Below are positions 36,426 through 49,729 of a DNA stretch of 64,000 nt, one piece after another. Location: assembly GCA_030248215.1 (NCBI GenBank), contig JASANG010000412.1:187655-251654 (forward strand). Direction: 5' to 3'. The notes below the pieces were generated by a model. The model ran no database searches. It saw only the letters and a program-made list of their open reading frames with translations, and was not told where the DNA came from. Source of the stretch: Enoplolaimus lenunculus. Its lineage: Eukaryota; Nematoda; Enoplea; Enoplida; Thoracostomopsidae. Position numbers and translations under genes: made by a program. How positions within the stretch are numbered: position 1 is the stretch's first letter; every line of letters begins with the position of its first letter.

Positions 36426-38136
36426 ATACACTGGTTGAGGCCGCTTGTACTCTGTTCACATGTTGGGTTGGTTTCACTTATGTAGAAAACGTCTTAAGAC
36501 AACTGCGTTTGCTGCATGAAACCTTGTGCGTTTTTAAATGAATAGGTTTTTAAACCATGGTCGGCGAGTACAGGTTTATATTATAACTGTTGTTTGAATA
36601 TGTTGAGTTATATAATGGCGAACGTTCGCTTGTGTAATGATGTGTTTATATACGAAAGAGCATTGAGTTTGATTCAGCTATGTTTCATAAGCAACATCTC
36701 TTTGTCTGTATGACAGATTTTAAGTTGAAACGAATTTCCAGCCACAGACTATGTGTATATATCATCATCGTCTTGTACGTGAATCGGCTCTTGTACACTT
36801 CTCGTCTACATTTTTACGATTAGGCTTAGGTTTCGGCATTAACTATCCGGTTTTAACCGCGGGTTTCGGATTAGGCCAAATATTGAACTGGAGCGATGAG
36901 ATTAAATAGTAAAGGCGAACCAACACGGATTGATTGTAGGTAGTGTATTGGATGGTGTAATTTGGACCTGATTGGACAGTCTGGTTTAATAGGACTTTGG
37001 CCTATAAGCGAAACTGGTTAAACATAAAACGTCAGAATCTACGTCGGTCAATAAACTGATACCTTTTACTTCGTTAGGGCTAAAAATCTCCTCGACTCGA
37101 CAATTTGTCGACCATTTTTGTGCTTATTGCTTACGCTGATGATTATGCTTAGTATTATCCAGAGTGTATAATGACAAGAGTGTGCAATTCTTGGGGTCCC
37201 ACATGGTACAAAACTTACCACCGGGTGTTGCGTTTTTGGCCGACCCCCCCTTGTTTATAGGTGGGCCGCTATAACATAAATACCACTAAATTAAAATGTA
37301 ATGGGGACATGTTTGATGCCGCATACATAAAGTGTCATGGTTCGCACCGGTTGTACCCCCTCTAAATAAAGTGGGGTGGGGTAGGGAAAAACGCTACGTG
37401 TGCCGGTTACATTCTTTTCTACACAGAATGTGCCCAGTTGCACATTCTTGTTAAATAGCGATTATCCACTCTGGTATTATGTATAGACTTATCTAGATTA
37501 ATAGTTAGTTCAAATTAGCCTCCCCCTCAAGCAAGGTGAGCTGGCTTCGATCCTGATTGTTGTTAACTGTGCAATCATATGTTATACAGTATGGTTTAGC
37601 TTTCTTCAATCAAGAAGCATTAAAAATAGCATCATTTAAAATAATTATTTGAATGCGGTTTAAAACAAAACTAAATATGCCGGATTAACTTGGCGATGCT
37701 ATCTTAGTAAGTAGCCAGCTACTGTTTTAGCTAAGCCGATTTATAGCTGAATCTTTGTCATTCAATAAAAGTTTTTGATTTTATTTTAAGCAACGTGTAT
37801 TTTGTTTAAAGTTTATAAATATTTAATTGTTCGGTTTTTATAGTTTTATGAAAAGTCCTAAATTTTTGCAATAATTCAGAGCAATTCGCAGAGTTCGAAA
37901 TTGTTTAACCAACCGTTATGCTACGCCGCAAGTCTTTATGGTGCTGCAGTCGTTGAATATAGCATAATATTTCCTTTAGTTCAAATGCTTATCATTAGAC
38001 TTGATGTGTAAAGTTCGTTGTTTAGGTTGACAGTGAAGTAGGTTGTATTTCAAATGTTTTGAAGAAACAATATCCCTGCGACCTATTGTTAGGTTACAGG
38101 GTTGGAACTGGCCCGGGCAAAGGCCTGCGGGCCCAA

Positions 38137-38316
38137 GCCCAAATGTTGAGCCCGCGTGCCTGGCCCAAATGTTGAGCCCGCGTGCCTGGCCCAAATGTTG
38201 AGCCCGCGTGCCTGGCCCAAATGTTGAGCCCGCGTGCCTGGCCCAAATGTTGAGCCCGCGTGCCTGGCCCAAATGTTGAACCCGCGTGCCTAGCCCAAAC
38301 TTTGGGCCCGCGAGCC
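38137..38316. repeat. 26-bp minisatellite, about seven units
   Basis: Unit GCCCAAATGTTGAGCCCGCG plus TGCCTG; copies start at 38137, 38163, 38189, 38215, 38241, 38267 and a divergent one at 38293. GC-rich against AT-rich surroundings. Because 26 is not a multiple of three, the minus-strand frame through it (37976-38371) cycles register and is not credible as a protein. Confidence 0.92.
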
Positions 38317-41059
38317 GAAGTAAATCGGAGCAGTGCGTGACCTGTTTTTGTACCATGAGCCCATAAAACATACCGTTGCTTTGATGTTGTAATAAGACAT
38401 AAAGACGTATTTTTGAACCTTAATTCCTATCAATTTTCATAAATACTGCAGTCATGGCGTAGCAAGGACTTTGAAGCGTAGGGTTAAGTTTTACAAAAAA
38501 TTTCTAAGGAGAGTTTCTTGAGTTTCTAAACCGGTGTCATTTGCGCCTATACGGATGCAAAAACTTTTTAAATCCATTTTACTAGCAAGCGATCTCGTTG
38601 ATTGTCTAGAATCTTGAACTGAATGCGTTTCTACTACTGCTACTTCAAGAAATCCGCTAATTACTGGCGTGAAAACCCATCGCTATTTCTATTGTTATCC
38701 AAGTTTGCTAGACCCGTACTTCGTATACAAGCCAGTACGGGCGAATCTGAACTGCATTTTAGTGAAGGCAGCAACGTAGTATTAACCAGGGACTCGTAGC
38801 CTTTTGCATCTGCGTGTTGTTGGAGCGTTTGTGGCTCTGAAGGAAGCTGCGCACTGAACAATATTTGGTGTGAAATATGATAGTTTTATAGTTATATTGT
38901 TTATATTTTGTTAGACCAGCCAAAAAAGTATCGGCCTCGGTCAATTTTTGGACATCACCAAAAAAATAAAATTTTCAAAATACATTATTTCTGATGCTTG
39001 TTTCGCATTTTCTTGTGTTTTTGATAGGTTTTTTGTGTGTTTTTCATAGCTTTTTTGTTTTTTCAGAATTATCTGCGCGTAATTTTTTAGCCCCCCCCCC
39101 AGCAAGGTGAGCTAGCTACGGGCCTGAATAGCAGATTAGCATACGACATATATTGTTACTTTAATCGATTGCGACGAATTGGTGCTCGGGAGGATACCTG
39201 TATGAGCGAATCTTATTAGGCCATGCAAAGTAAAGCGGTTTTTAGGTACTATTCGGTTTTTGATTCCTATATTTAATGTTAGACATTTATTGTTGAATTT
39301 TAGTTAAAAGCGGTCGCTTATATCTATTGTTTGAAAGGCAATGTAGCGTGCTTGTAGCTAGCCACTGGGACCGGATACTTAATCTACGACATGTTCCTAG
39401 CCAGAGGGGTGGTGATCTAGCCCCCCCAATTCGTGAACCATGAAATATTTTGTGACTGTATTAGAAAAGGATTTAATACTAAAACTTTATCTAGTTTTTC
39501 ACTCGCGAGGTTTTGGTCATATATAACTTTGTACCCGCTGTAAAGGCTGCTGATCAATCAGATCTAGCGATCAAACCTACTCTTTCGAACCCACATAAAA
39601 TTTAAGTTTTGTCTTTGAGACGTCAATTTTAAAATTGTGCCAAGCAAAACGGCTAATAGTACGAGTCGTAACGAGGGTTTTGTTCAGGCCTGGCACCAGT
39701 ACATCGTGTTTGGGGTCAAAAACAAAACCTACGGGATGATTTAGTGGCGTATTTAGAAAGTTCTGATGGAGAAATCCGCGCGATATATAGTGAAAATAGC
39801 TCGCAAGCGAAGCGTGCGAAAATAATACGTAATTTTAATACCAAACCATAACGAAAAAATTTTAATTTTAATATCTGTTAGGGGATCTAGGTCTAGGAAG
39901 CGTCCCTTGGATCTGTCACTCAGGAGCGTTCAGTGATTTTACATGACACAAGCGAAGCTAACAAATTTTGTCAAGGTAAAAAATGTTCCAACGGCATCTA
40001 AGAACGTTTGGGGCACCAACACAGGGTACGGCGGATTCGGTTCTGTTTCGTTTCATACATCAAATCCTCGGTATGTTTTACTTACCACAGAACAAATAAT
40101 TGCCTGTCAGTGTTTGTATATGCTCGATATATTCAACTATTTTTTTTCTATGGGCTACAATGATATATCTAGTGATTGTTGTTGTGATTTGTGTTTTATT
40201 GTCTAAAAGCGAACCGTCATGTCTATACGTATATGAGTTATCTTTGCCCCAATAGAGATATCTACAATGCCATTCGAGTTATTTTTTATTAGATACAAAC
40301 ACAGATGAATATATATGGACCTGTAATTGTCGAGGAAAGGATTAGGTTTGTGTAGAGGGCTATTTTGAATTTCATGCACGTTCAGTCAGTGCCGGAGCAG
40401 ACAGGGGTGGGTGCTCCCCCCAATCTTCAGGGTAGGGGCTCGCAAACTTCAAGGTGTGGGCGCGAGCGAAATGAGCGACAAGTCAGACGCATTTCAAAAC
40501 TTCGGCGGCGGTTTTTGTTTCAACCGGTTTGGAGTGGCAGCCGGTTTAGGGGTGGGCCCCCAAATAGGGGTATGGGGGTGGCTTCGCCTGCCCTGATCAC
40601 AGTTTTTGAAATTTTCACATTTTGGCATAAACTTAGGCTTAATCTTTACAATCGCAGTGTATTGTCTATTTATGATGTAAAAACAACAAAAACATATATA
40701 CGGATCCGCAATTAACGGAGGAGAATCGACTATTTTTTATAGGATTTTCCCATGGCTAAAAACGTTTTTCCCACAGTTTTCGAATTTTTCACATTGTATC
40801 ATATAGCTTGCGCTTTAGCGTATAAGGCAAGATACAAGTTAGCCAGCTTGCCGGCGGTCTTTGAAATCTAAATCCTACCAGTCGGTGAACGAATATTCTT
40901 TACGACACTTGTTAACGTCCAAATAATTCTCTTCTCAATAGAGTGTGAGCGTCATGTCCTGATTAAAATATCAACATAACTCAGTAGCTTATATGAATAA
41001 TACTGACAAAGAGAAGTACCAAAATTAAAAAAAATCGTAGCTACACGGCCGTTGTAAGC

Positions 41060-41500
41060 ACAGACCCGCAGGGCCGTGTTCTGAGAGATAACTACCCGTA
41101 GCCCGCTCAACCCTGCTAGAGGGGGATAAAAAATTTTCAGAAGGGGCATACAAAAGATTTTGATAAGTTATAAGCAAGGTTAAAATTCTTCATGGCGGGG
41201 GGAAGGTAAAATTCCTTCCGGGGAAGTTGAGCTCCCGGGCTCCCCTCAGGCTACGGGGCCACCGGTACTTACCCCTTTTGGCCTCAGTTGCAAATATATA
41301 CAATAGAATATCCGAATGCTTTTGTGCGCCCGCTTTGATCATGTCTCAGTCCCGTAGTCAGCTCACCTTTGCTGGGGACGGGCGGTAGGGCACACAAGGG
41401 TTTTCATTGACATACGAGCAATGTTGAAAATTTTCTTGGCGGGGGGGGGGGTGGGCAAAATTGTTCCACACGGCTAAACCCCTTGGCTACGGGCCCGTCA
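41060..41500. repeat. Two copies of a CCCGTAGCC-ended GC-rich MITE
   Basis: ACCCGTAGCCCGCTCAACC...CTCAGGCTACGGGGCC (about 41090-41265) and GTCCCGTAGTCAGCTCACC...CCTTGGCTACGGGCCC (about 41348-41495) are inverted-ended units with poly-G/C stretches and an AAATTTTC-type interior. Single ends of the same family occur at about 35680, 37530, 39100 and 52975. Confidence 0.6.
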
Positions 41501-42206
41501 TCTCTATATTTTTGCTAGAATTACATTCATGAAAATATATATCAAAAAATATATGCACGAGTAGTCAGTCACTTATTCCGAACGTATTGTCACAGTTGTG
41601 TCTCTAAGATAAGCCAATATGGCTTAATGTGTGCCGTGAAAATGTGCATACGTGAACGTTCTCACACAAGCATTTCGCGCTGTCATGAAAAATCACTCCT
41701 CATTTCGCTGCTACCTCTTGTATTATTAGGCATATTATCTTTTAGGTGACACGCGTTTACTAATGAGAATCGTATAAAAAAGCCCTTATGAGGACATGGT
41801 ACTACTGTGGTTTATCAAATGTCTTTAACTACGATTTTTGATATGTTTGAGATCTGTTGTGCTTACTGTCAATATAACAAGACCGTACGGAATGGCGAAA
41901 AGACTAGGGCCTTTAACCCACAATAATAGTTCCATTTTTTTCAACTAGTTTTTCTGTAGTATAGTTAATTTTTTTGCGGATCAGTAGCTTACTTACATGG
42001 TATAGCGCAGCAGCGGATCCTGAAATATTTGACGGCGATGATGTGCGATATATAATGTTGAAAGCAGTTTGAGAGTAACAAGCGAAACGCATATTGAATT
42101 TTGGTTTTGATCCATGTTGGGAGCGTATGGCTTGGGCGGACTTTCTTTAGATAAGCCAGTGCTGTAGCAACTATTTTATAAAACTTCGGGTTTCGAAATG
42201 TTTTTT

Positions 42207-42513
42207 GACAGGATTGCCTACTCCATGACGTCCATGGTCACCACTATTATGACAGGGTTGCCTATTCCATGACGTCCATGGTCCCCACTGTTATGACAGG
42301 ATTGCCTACTCCACGACGTCCCTGGTCACCACTATTATGGCAGGAGTGTCTACTCCATGACGTCCCTGGTCACCACTATTATGGCAGGATTGCCTACTCC
42401 ATGACGTCCCTGGTCACCACTATTATGGCAGGATTGCCTACTCCATGACGTCCCTGGTCACCACTATTATGGCAGGATTGCCTACTCCATGACGTCCCTG
42501 GTCACCACTATAA
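42207..42513. repeat. 44-bp minisatellite, seven units
   Basis: Unit starts GACAGGATTGCCTACTCCAT and continues GACGTCCMTGGTCACCACTA; copies every 44 bp from 42207 to 42471. The later units are almost identical (GGCAGG...CCCTGG), suggesting recent spread from the right side. Confidence 0.93.
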
Positions 42514-44880
42514 TCCCCTGGTTAGATGTAAAGGACAAAGAATGACATATTAATATAGTGTAGGGTTGCAAACAGCAAGCAGATCGGTTGCTAAATAAAT
42601 AACAGTCCGTATACGCGGACGTTTGCCTGGGAACCGATTTCGTTATGCTCCCTCCCTGCCAGCCGGCGTTTAGGCAAAAAATGTGATTGGATTTTGAAAA
42701 TTTTTTGCATATTTGAGTTTCTCACGACCTCGCATGATGATTTTCATACTGAAATTTGCATTTTTGAAAAACTGGATTTTTAAGGTCCCAAGGTCCTCTT
42801 CTTCGGGATTCAAAATTTTTTGTCAAAAAAGTAGTCAAATTTATAGGATCATTCGACACCAGGTTGTTTAGCAGTCGAATAGTGTGGTAATTTTTCGTAG
42901 TCGAGACGATTAGTTGCCGAGTCAAATAACTGATTTGGTACGCTGCCAACGACTTGGAACATGAGTTGCAAACGATTCGCGGGCTCCCGCTGGTAAACGC
43001 TGGTCGCGTATGAAATTTTTGACGTGGATATTCCGAGGTAAAACAATTTCAAAGCGCAAGTCAAAATTTGTGATTCTTTACCAACCTAAAGTTTAAGTAA
43101 CAAACAGACAACATATGTGGGTTCAACTATATTAGCCAGGCATTATATACATTGTTTTACTTTTAGAATACTATAATGGTTTGCTTTGCAACAGGATCAA
43201 GGCACATTCAGATGTGTGCCTTTGTTTCCGGCAGAAAATCGACGGCCGCCTTCTGTAGTATTTTTGCTGGAAGTTTAAACTTTTAACAGCTGAAAGACTA
43301 ACTTTTTGACATCGCTGCGCTGTGCGTAGTTTTTAAAAATTCAATACCCGGACACTATTTTGTGTAATTTTGTCTCTCGACCAGCATCGCTTCCGACTTC
43401 GACAAAACTCGTTGACAATTGACAAGACTCTTTTTCAAATCATGTTGCTCCCCTAACAGCTGTTTACTAACAGTGTGGTGGTTATCTTCAGTTAACCCCC
43501 AGGGGTCAGGCACCTAGGGGGGCACATGGCAATTCTGATCCACAATATGATTTCAAAATAATTTTTTCTCTTCTGCGCAGGTCAGACTAACCGTTACGGT
43601 ATTCTTACTTATTTCACTTTTCGTTAGTATCGCTCGCGAGTTTTCTGACGCCACTATATTCCACTTCCGCTTAGGTGAACCCTGGTTTAGAATAAACTGC
43701 TGCGTCGTCCATAGCTTACACCTTACAAGATGGGCCTACACGCAGACGGGTTCTCGTATATCCTCGGCACGACCCTGCATACTAATAGACGTGGTTGTGA
43801 TGTTAAAGGAAGGACCCGCGATTATACAATATCAATACTCGGGACTTGATAAAGAAATCTTGATCCATTTAAATACTATATACATCGCTGTTTGGGATGG
43901 CGGCAAATAAGTTATTTGATCATAAATCGTTAACCAATAAATATTATGGCGAAAAAATTTACCACTGTTCCACTTAGCTTCGCAACCAACTGATATATAA
44001 TTGATCTAATTTTTTTCCAAACCGTTATTGCGTCACAAGGGCCTTGGAACCTTAGAAGATTGAATTTTTAAAATATTTAAATTTACGTGTGAAATCATTA
44101 GTTGAGGTCATGAGAAGCTCAAAAATGCAAAAATGTTAAAAATATGACCATTGTTGCGTAAACGCCAGCTGACTGGGGATTACGGAAAAGACCACTGCCT
44201 GATGCAATAAAAGAAATTTGTGTCCTTCCTCTTTTATCCGTATCCGGATCACTACAGTTCGCCAAGCATAAAATTGGACTGGAAACGGTTGACGAATGTA
44301 TTGCAACGTTAATTTCTTCGTGTACCATCTTTGAAACCCGTTCCTCAACCTATGCTAATAATAAAATGCCTGAATTAAAATGTTATATATGTAGGCTTCT
44401 GAAATTTTTAGGTTAATTGTTCAATAAAGTAAACATATACTTCTTATTGGGTTAATTCCCTCAGTATTATGTTATTATGAATTAAACAACGTTTAGCATA
44501 TTGAACTAGCTATGCCATTACCTGTTAACGGATTTTAGATTTGGCAATTAATTGCATATAGATATTGCCTGCGCGCTGCAAACAGCATTCATCATAGCAA
44601 TTTGACCAGAATTGCCAGCGATTGTTATTCATGTTATGGGTGGCGACAAATGTCGAACCTGATACTTGATCGAGTGAATTTTGATTCATTGTTTATCGAA
44701 TTTTAACCAGTTGGCCCTTACTGAACCTAGAATCGTCAGCGCTGCTTTTGGTTTTGCTAAGAAAGCTTTAGTCTGCAGTGACTTTGCAATATTGCTGTGT
44801 TTTGAGCTGGTAAGGGCAACAGTATGCAGTAATAGGTCAATCGTTAAATTACAGCGCGAGCCAACAAATTTACCCACTGA

Positions 44881-45050
44881 ACGGGCCCGTAGCCAAGGGG
44901 TGGGGGGCCGGGGGGCTCCGCCCCACCTGCAAAAATTCGACCCCCTAGAAAATTTTCAACCTTCGTTGTAAGTTATTGAGAACCCTTGTATGCCCCTCGT
45001 GAATATTTTTTAGCCCTCCCTACTATGGTAAGCTGGCTACGGGCTTTCCA
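44881..45050. mobile_element. CCCGTAGCC-ended MITE, complete copy
   Basis: GGGCCCGTAGCCAAGGGGTG at the left and GGTAAGCTGGCTACGGGC at the right are inverted. Interior AAAATTCGACCCCCTAGAAA matches the 41-kb units in style. No coding capacity. Confidence 0.7.
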
Positions 45051-45694
45051 CTGAATGCCTACGGTACCGTATTTATTTTCTTCTTCGTATTCGAAATCAG
45101 TAAAAATTTATTTCATTACCAACTTCGTTTTCAAACGCTTTAAGCATAGTTGGTCGATTGGACCATTTGCCCTCAATTTATCAATAATCGCTCCAAGTCA
45201 CATTTGTGAAAACAAGTGACCGTGTTGAGATTTAGTTCAAATGTACTTATTTGGCCAATCATTGTGCATATTTAATCACTTGAGTACATTGTGGCACAAT
45301 TTTTTACGTGTTTATCAACTGGCCGAAGCGCTAAACATTTTGTCCACGGTGAAATATACTGATCACTGTGTTTATTTTTTGTGTGTCTGTATGCCGCTAA
45401 CATTTCTTGATGTTTCCCAGCTGAAATTGTTTTCAACCGGTGTGCCACGCATATATCAGTTAGATTTTTCCAAGCTGATATATGACAGGTGTCAACTTAT
45501 TGCGTACAGGTCACATTTTTTTCGACGTATACATGACATGCGTGTGAAAATTGTGACGTGAAGTATGCAATATTTTACGGAACATACATCGAAAAGACGC
45601 CTTCAGAATATGATAGGCATTTGAAAATTGTTTACATGATGTATATTGTATGTATGCAAGATATTGTGGACGATGCATTAAAAATGATGTTTAG

Positions 45695-48600
45695 ATGCCT
45701 TCCAAAGAACGCTCTTCGTCCAAAAGTGGCGGAATTAGCGTTGCAATCGCTGAAGAATCGGCGTCGATGCTTGCGAATTCTGGTAACGGAGGCGGTAACG
45801 GAACAGGCCGAACAGCAATTGGTCTGGCAGGTCCCGCCCGAACCGCAGACAGTCCTCAGCGATCTGGATTACCGGCAGCGTCGAGGGGCAGTATTCAGCC
45901 GTCAACTGGTGGAAATGGTGCAAACAGTGGTGCATCGATGCTGAAGCGCTCATGTTGTGTCTGTCTATGTTGTTGTTGCTCGTTTTCGTGGTACGTTTGC
46001 GCCAACGAGCCCAACAGACGTCAGAGTACAGACACCTAGAAACCTGGGGTCGGAAAATTCTTCGAGCCAACAACAGCCTGAGATTATTTAGTGCTCATAA
46101 ATTTCTTTATAATCCTAGTTTGATATTAAGCTAATTTTTCAAAAATGAATACGTACAACTTTGTATTGGAACGTTTCTCACATTCTTGCCAATAATTAAA
46201 ACAGAATATTAGGGCGCAGCCTGTGAAAGAAATTTAGTTTATCCCCAAATTGCGGAAGGTTGATGTGAAGTTTTTCTTGTCTCTCGATGAATTTCCGGGG
46301 GTGATATGCGCCCCTTATTGCTGTCCTTCAGCATGTTCCTATTAGAATGTATATACTCAATTCGTTAAGTTTTATTCCGTTCATAATCATTTAATTTCAC
46401 GTTTACTTGTTATTTTGTTTATTGTATTTCAGGATGCGGAGAACACTATTAAAGTGAGTTGCCGGCAATGCTTACATAATTTATATGTTGTTTCAAGATT
46501 ACTGGGTTATTGCATTTTCAAATTTGAAACATAATTGAAATTTTATAATTAGAACTGGAATGTTCCACATACGTATTTTGGACAGCTTTCCAGCACTGCT
46601 TTGTTTACAACATTGTCTTAGAACAGAAATGTATATAATTATTCTGTGGAAAAAAATTTTTTGCGCATAGCGGAAAGCAGGCTGACTAGTTTGCTGTAGT
46701 ATAGGAAAGTATTCAGGAATGTGTTTGAATTGTATTTCAGCGCTGTTTCTACGCTTATTTTAGTTGCTACTACGTAGTATTTCGTAATTCTAGCAACTGT
46801 AGTTTGACTATTTGAAATCCTATATCTAAACAAGATAGGTAACCTACACACATTTGAGAATACGGTTCATGGTTTTTTTGTGTTTTGATCAATGTTAATC
46901 CGGTCGTTATTGAATAGAACTAACTTCTAAAAGTTTTCGCAATAGTTTTATAGTGATTGACACCGTTGCTGAATTTACCCTTCATTTTAAATCGTTACGT
47001 CACTTTAGATGAAATTTTGCAATGGACATTTTTGAAAAATATACCGAACCAAAAAAAGTCAGGCATCTATCCATTACTTGTTGGTTGCATTGGAACTTTT
47101 AACTTCCAACCCTGGCCTTAAAATCGTGGCGTGGTCACTAAGCATGTAGCACATTTGAAACTGGCCGACTAATGGTGGCGCTATACTTGTCGTGCGGCGC
47201 CGTGTGCCGACGCCCGTCTGGTATGATACGTCAGTAATTCGCGTACAATACCACGCGGTGAGGTTCGGCGCCGGACAAATGACCGACAGTGCCGGACAGG
47301 AGACCGACAGTGCCGGACGTCATCAAATGTATAGTGCCGCCACCCTAAGTTAATCTCTGGAAGTTAGTTTATTATCAATATTTATCGCCAGGTGTTGTAG
47401 TCTGACTGTACATGCAAATCAAAACAAAGAACGTTGTTCCAATGCGAGCGCTGAGCTTGCTGATGACAGGTATAGCAGTTTAGACTAATAGCCAGTAAAC
47501 TTTAAGCAGTCCCCAGACGTAAGTCAGCAGTTTGGTTCCGATGCGTGTGAATTTTTTCAAAGTCATTGAGAGAACTGAAATAGTTTAACCAGACAGTGAT
47601 TATCATTCGGCCTTCGGACGTTTACATACTCGATTTTTTTTGTTATGCAAGGTGTTGGTCAAAAGCTGAGTATATTTTAGAAGTTAAAAAATATGAGGTC
47701 GCAAGCCCTCATTAGAAATTGAGTTGTCGGAGCAATATTTACAAGTATCGAAGTGTTATTTTTGGTTAAAGAACTGTAAAATTTCTAAGCACAATGAAGT
47801 TACTTGCCCCATCAGCAAATTTTACAACTGGGATTTACCGTTTGTTTTGTTTCAGGCCAACATTGGACGATCTCAAGTCGTGGTCAAGTTCTTTCGACCG
47901 TTTAATGAAGTGTAAAAGTGAGTATTGTTTTATGTAAATTAATTTACGTAACTACGAAAATATACTGATAAACATGTGCATAACATTTAAGGCAAAGAAA
48001 GCAAACTGACGCTAGCTTAAATATGAGAACAAGTAGGGTTACAAATATTGCAACCACGTTCGCTAGTATATATAGTTTTCGTTCTCACTCAAAAGAGTAC
48101 TATTTAAACTTATGGTTTGGCTTTTATAAATCTGTTAACAGCGTTTTGCATGTCAGAAGGCCAGAAACTGTTCGGCGAATTCCTCAAATCAGAATTTTTT
48201 GACAAAAATTTTATACTGTTTGGCCAAACATTATTTGTTCGCATCGCAAAACATTTATTTTTGCATTTCAGAGGGCCAAAAAGTTTTCGGCGAATTCCTC
48301 AAATCAGAATTTTCTGACGAAAATATACTTTTCTGGCAAGCGTGTGAAGAGCTTAGAAAAGAAAAAAGTCCTGAACGCATTCAAGAAACTGCTCGCCTTA
48401 TTTATGAAGATTTTATATCAATACTTTCGCCAAAAGAAGTAAAGTTAATTAAATGTTGTCTATTGAGCAACCAAAATTGGCGTTCGATTCCTAAAGCGTA
48501 GCCAAATTGAAGCCTGAGCCCCATCGTAGGCTTCGTCCGAAACCTGAACTTAAAAGTAAAGCTTAAGCCAAAGCTTAATTCTAAGCCCAAGTTATGGTAA

Positions 48601-49549
48601 AATGTGAGAATTTTTAGAATTGTGGGGCCAATATGCAGTGTCCAATAGAATGTTTACATTCGCCGTATTTGTAATATATACGTCTTTGCCGAATATTCAA
48701 GCGTTTCTCAGTTAACATAATCGATGGATTTTGTAAGTTTTGAACAATTATTTGCGAAGATGCTAAACGTAAATAAGTGAAGCAATTGCCGTTGAATTGA
48801 TACCTCGAATAACTATACACACAAAATATATTGTCTTATATTCATAAAATATTGTCTCAAAACATAATCATGCCTTAACGACATTTATTTTTTAACATCG
48901 TAGAAATGGAATTCTGAACTGCTTAAAAGTACTGTTGTTAATGTCTTAAATACCAAGCTTTTATGTCTTGAAAATTTAAGAAAATAGTCTTGAAAATTTA
49001 AGAAAATAGTCTTGAAATTTCGAGACATTTTTTGTGTGTAGAGAAGGTTCTTCAAGTTTATCTTGGCAGATTTTTGAATATTACAACACATTTTGTTCGT
49101 GTTTCTATCGAAAACTTTTTAATCTTTGCTTATACCAGCTTCTGTTTATTTAACATTTTTTGCGTCTCACATATTTTTATCACTAACGACAACAGGCTTC
49201 GGTTGGAAGGGCTGTTTGAAATTATATATTTGCATGATCGTTTATAACGTTCGAATTACAAAACTGATTAAAATTTTAAAAAATTAATTTAAATAATTTG
49301 AAGGTCAGTCTGGATTCACGCGTTCGTGAAACAATCAACAACAACATGCACCATCCATCGGAGCATATTTTTGACGAAGCTCAACTACAAATATTCACTC
49401 TAATGCATAGAGACTCGTATCCGCGTTTTATCAACTCGACAATGTTTAAAAGTTTACTTAAACAATACGAAGCTGCCGAGCAGCACGAGCAACAGTTGCA
49501 GCTACAACAGCAACAACAGGCGCAACAACAACAAAAACAACGACAACAA

Positions 49550-49611
<62 letters not shown>

Positions 49612-49691
49612 GCAGCAGCAACAACAACAACAACAACAACCGCAACAACAACAACAACAACAACCGCAACAACAACAGCAGCAGCAGCAGC

Positions 49692-49729
<38 letters not shown>

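Larger units (their letters stand above)
34000..44880. other. Gene-poor stretch before the RGS gene
   Basis: Beyond the listed microsatellite, minisatellites and CCCGTAGCC units, I find scattered single MITE ends, eroded TTAGGC fragments (34135-34175, 35100-35150, 36825-36840) and no frame with recognisable protein similarity. The 39943-40206 and 40365-40715 frames look random. Confidence 0.55.

Noticed and set aside
37976-38371. 131-codon minus-strand frame with repeated WARHAGSTFGPGTR
   Set aside because: It runs through a 26-bp minisatellite whose period is not a multiple of three and has no similarity or splice context.
45241-45694. Upstream frames that might extend the RGS N-terminus
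   Set aside because: An in-frame TAG directly precedes the ATG at 45695 and the upstream frames show no family similarity; treated as 5' UTR or intergenic.
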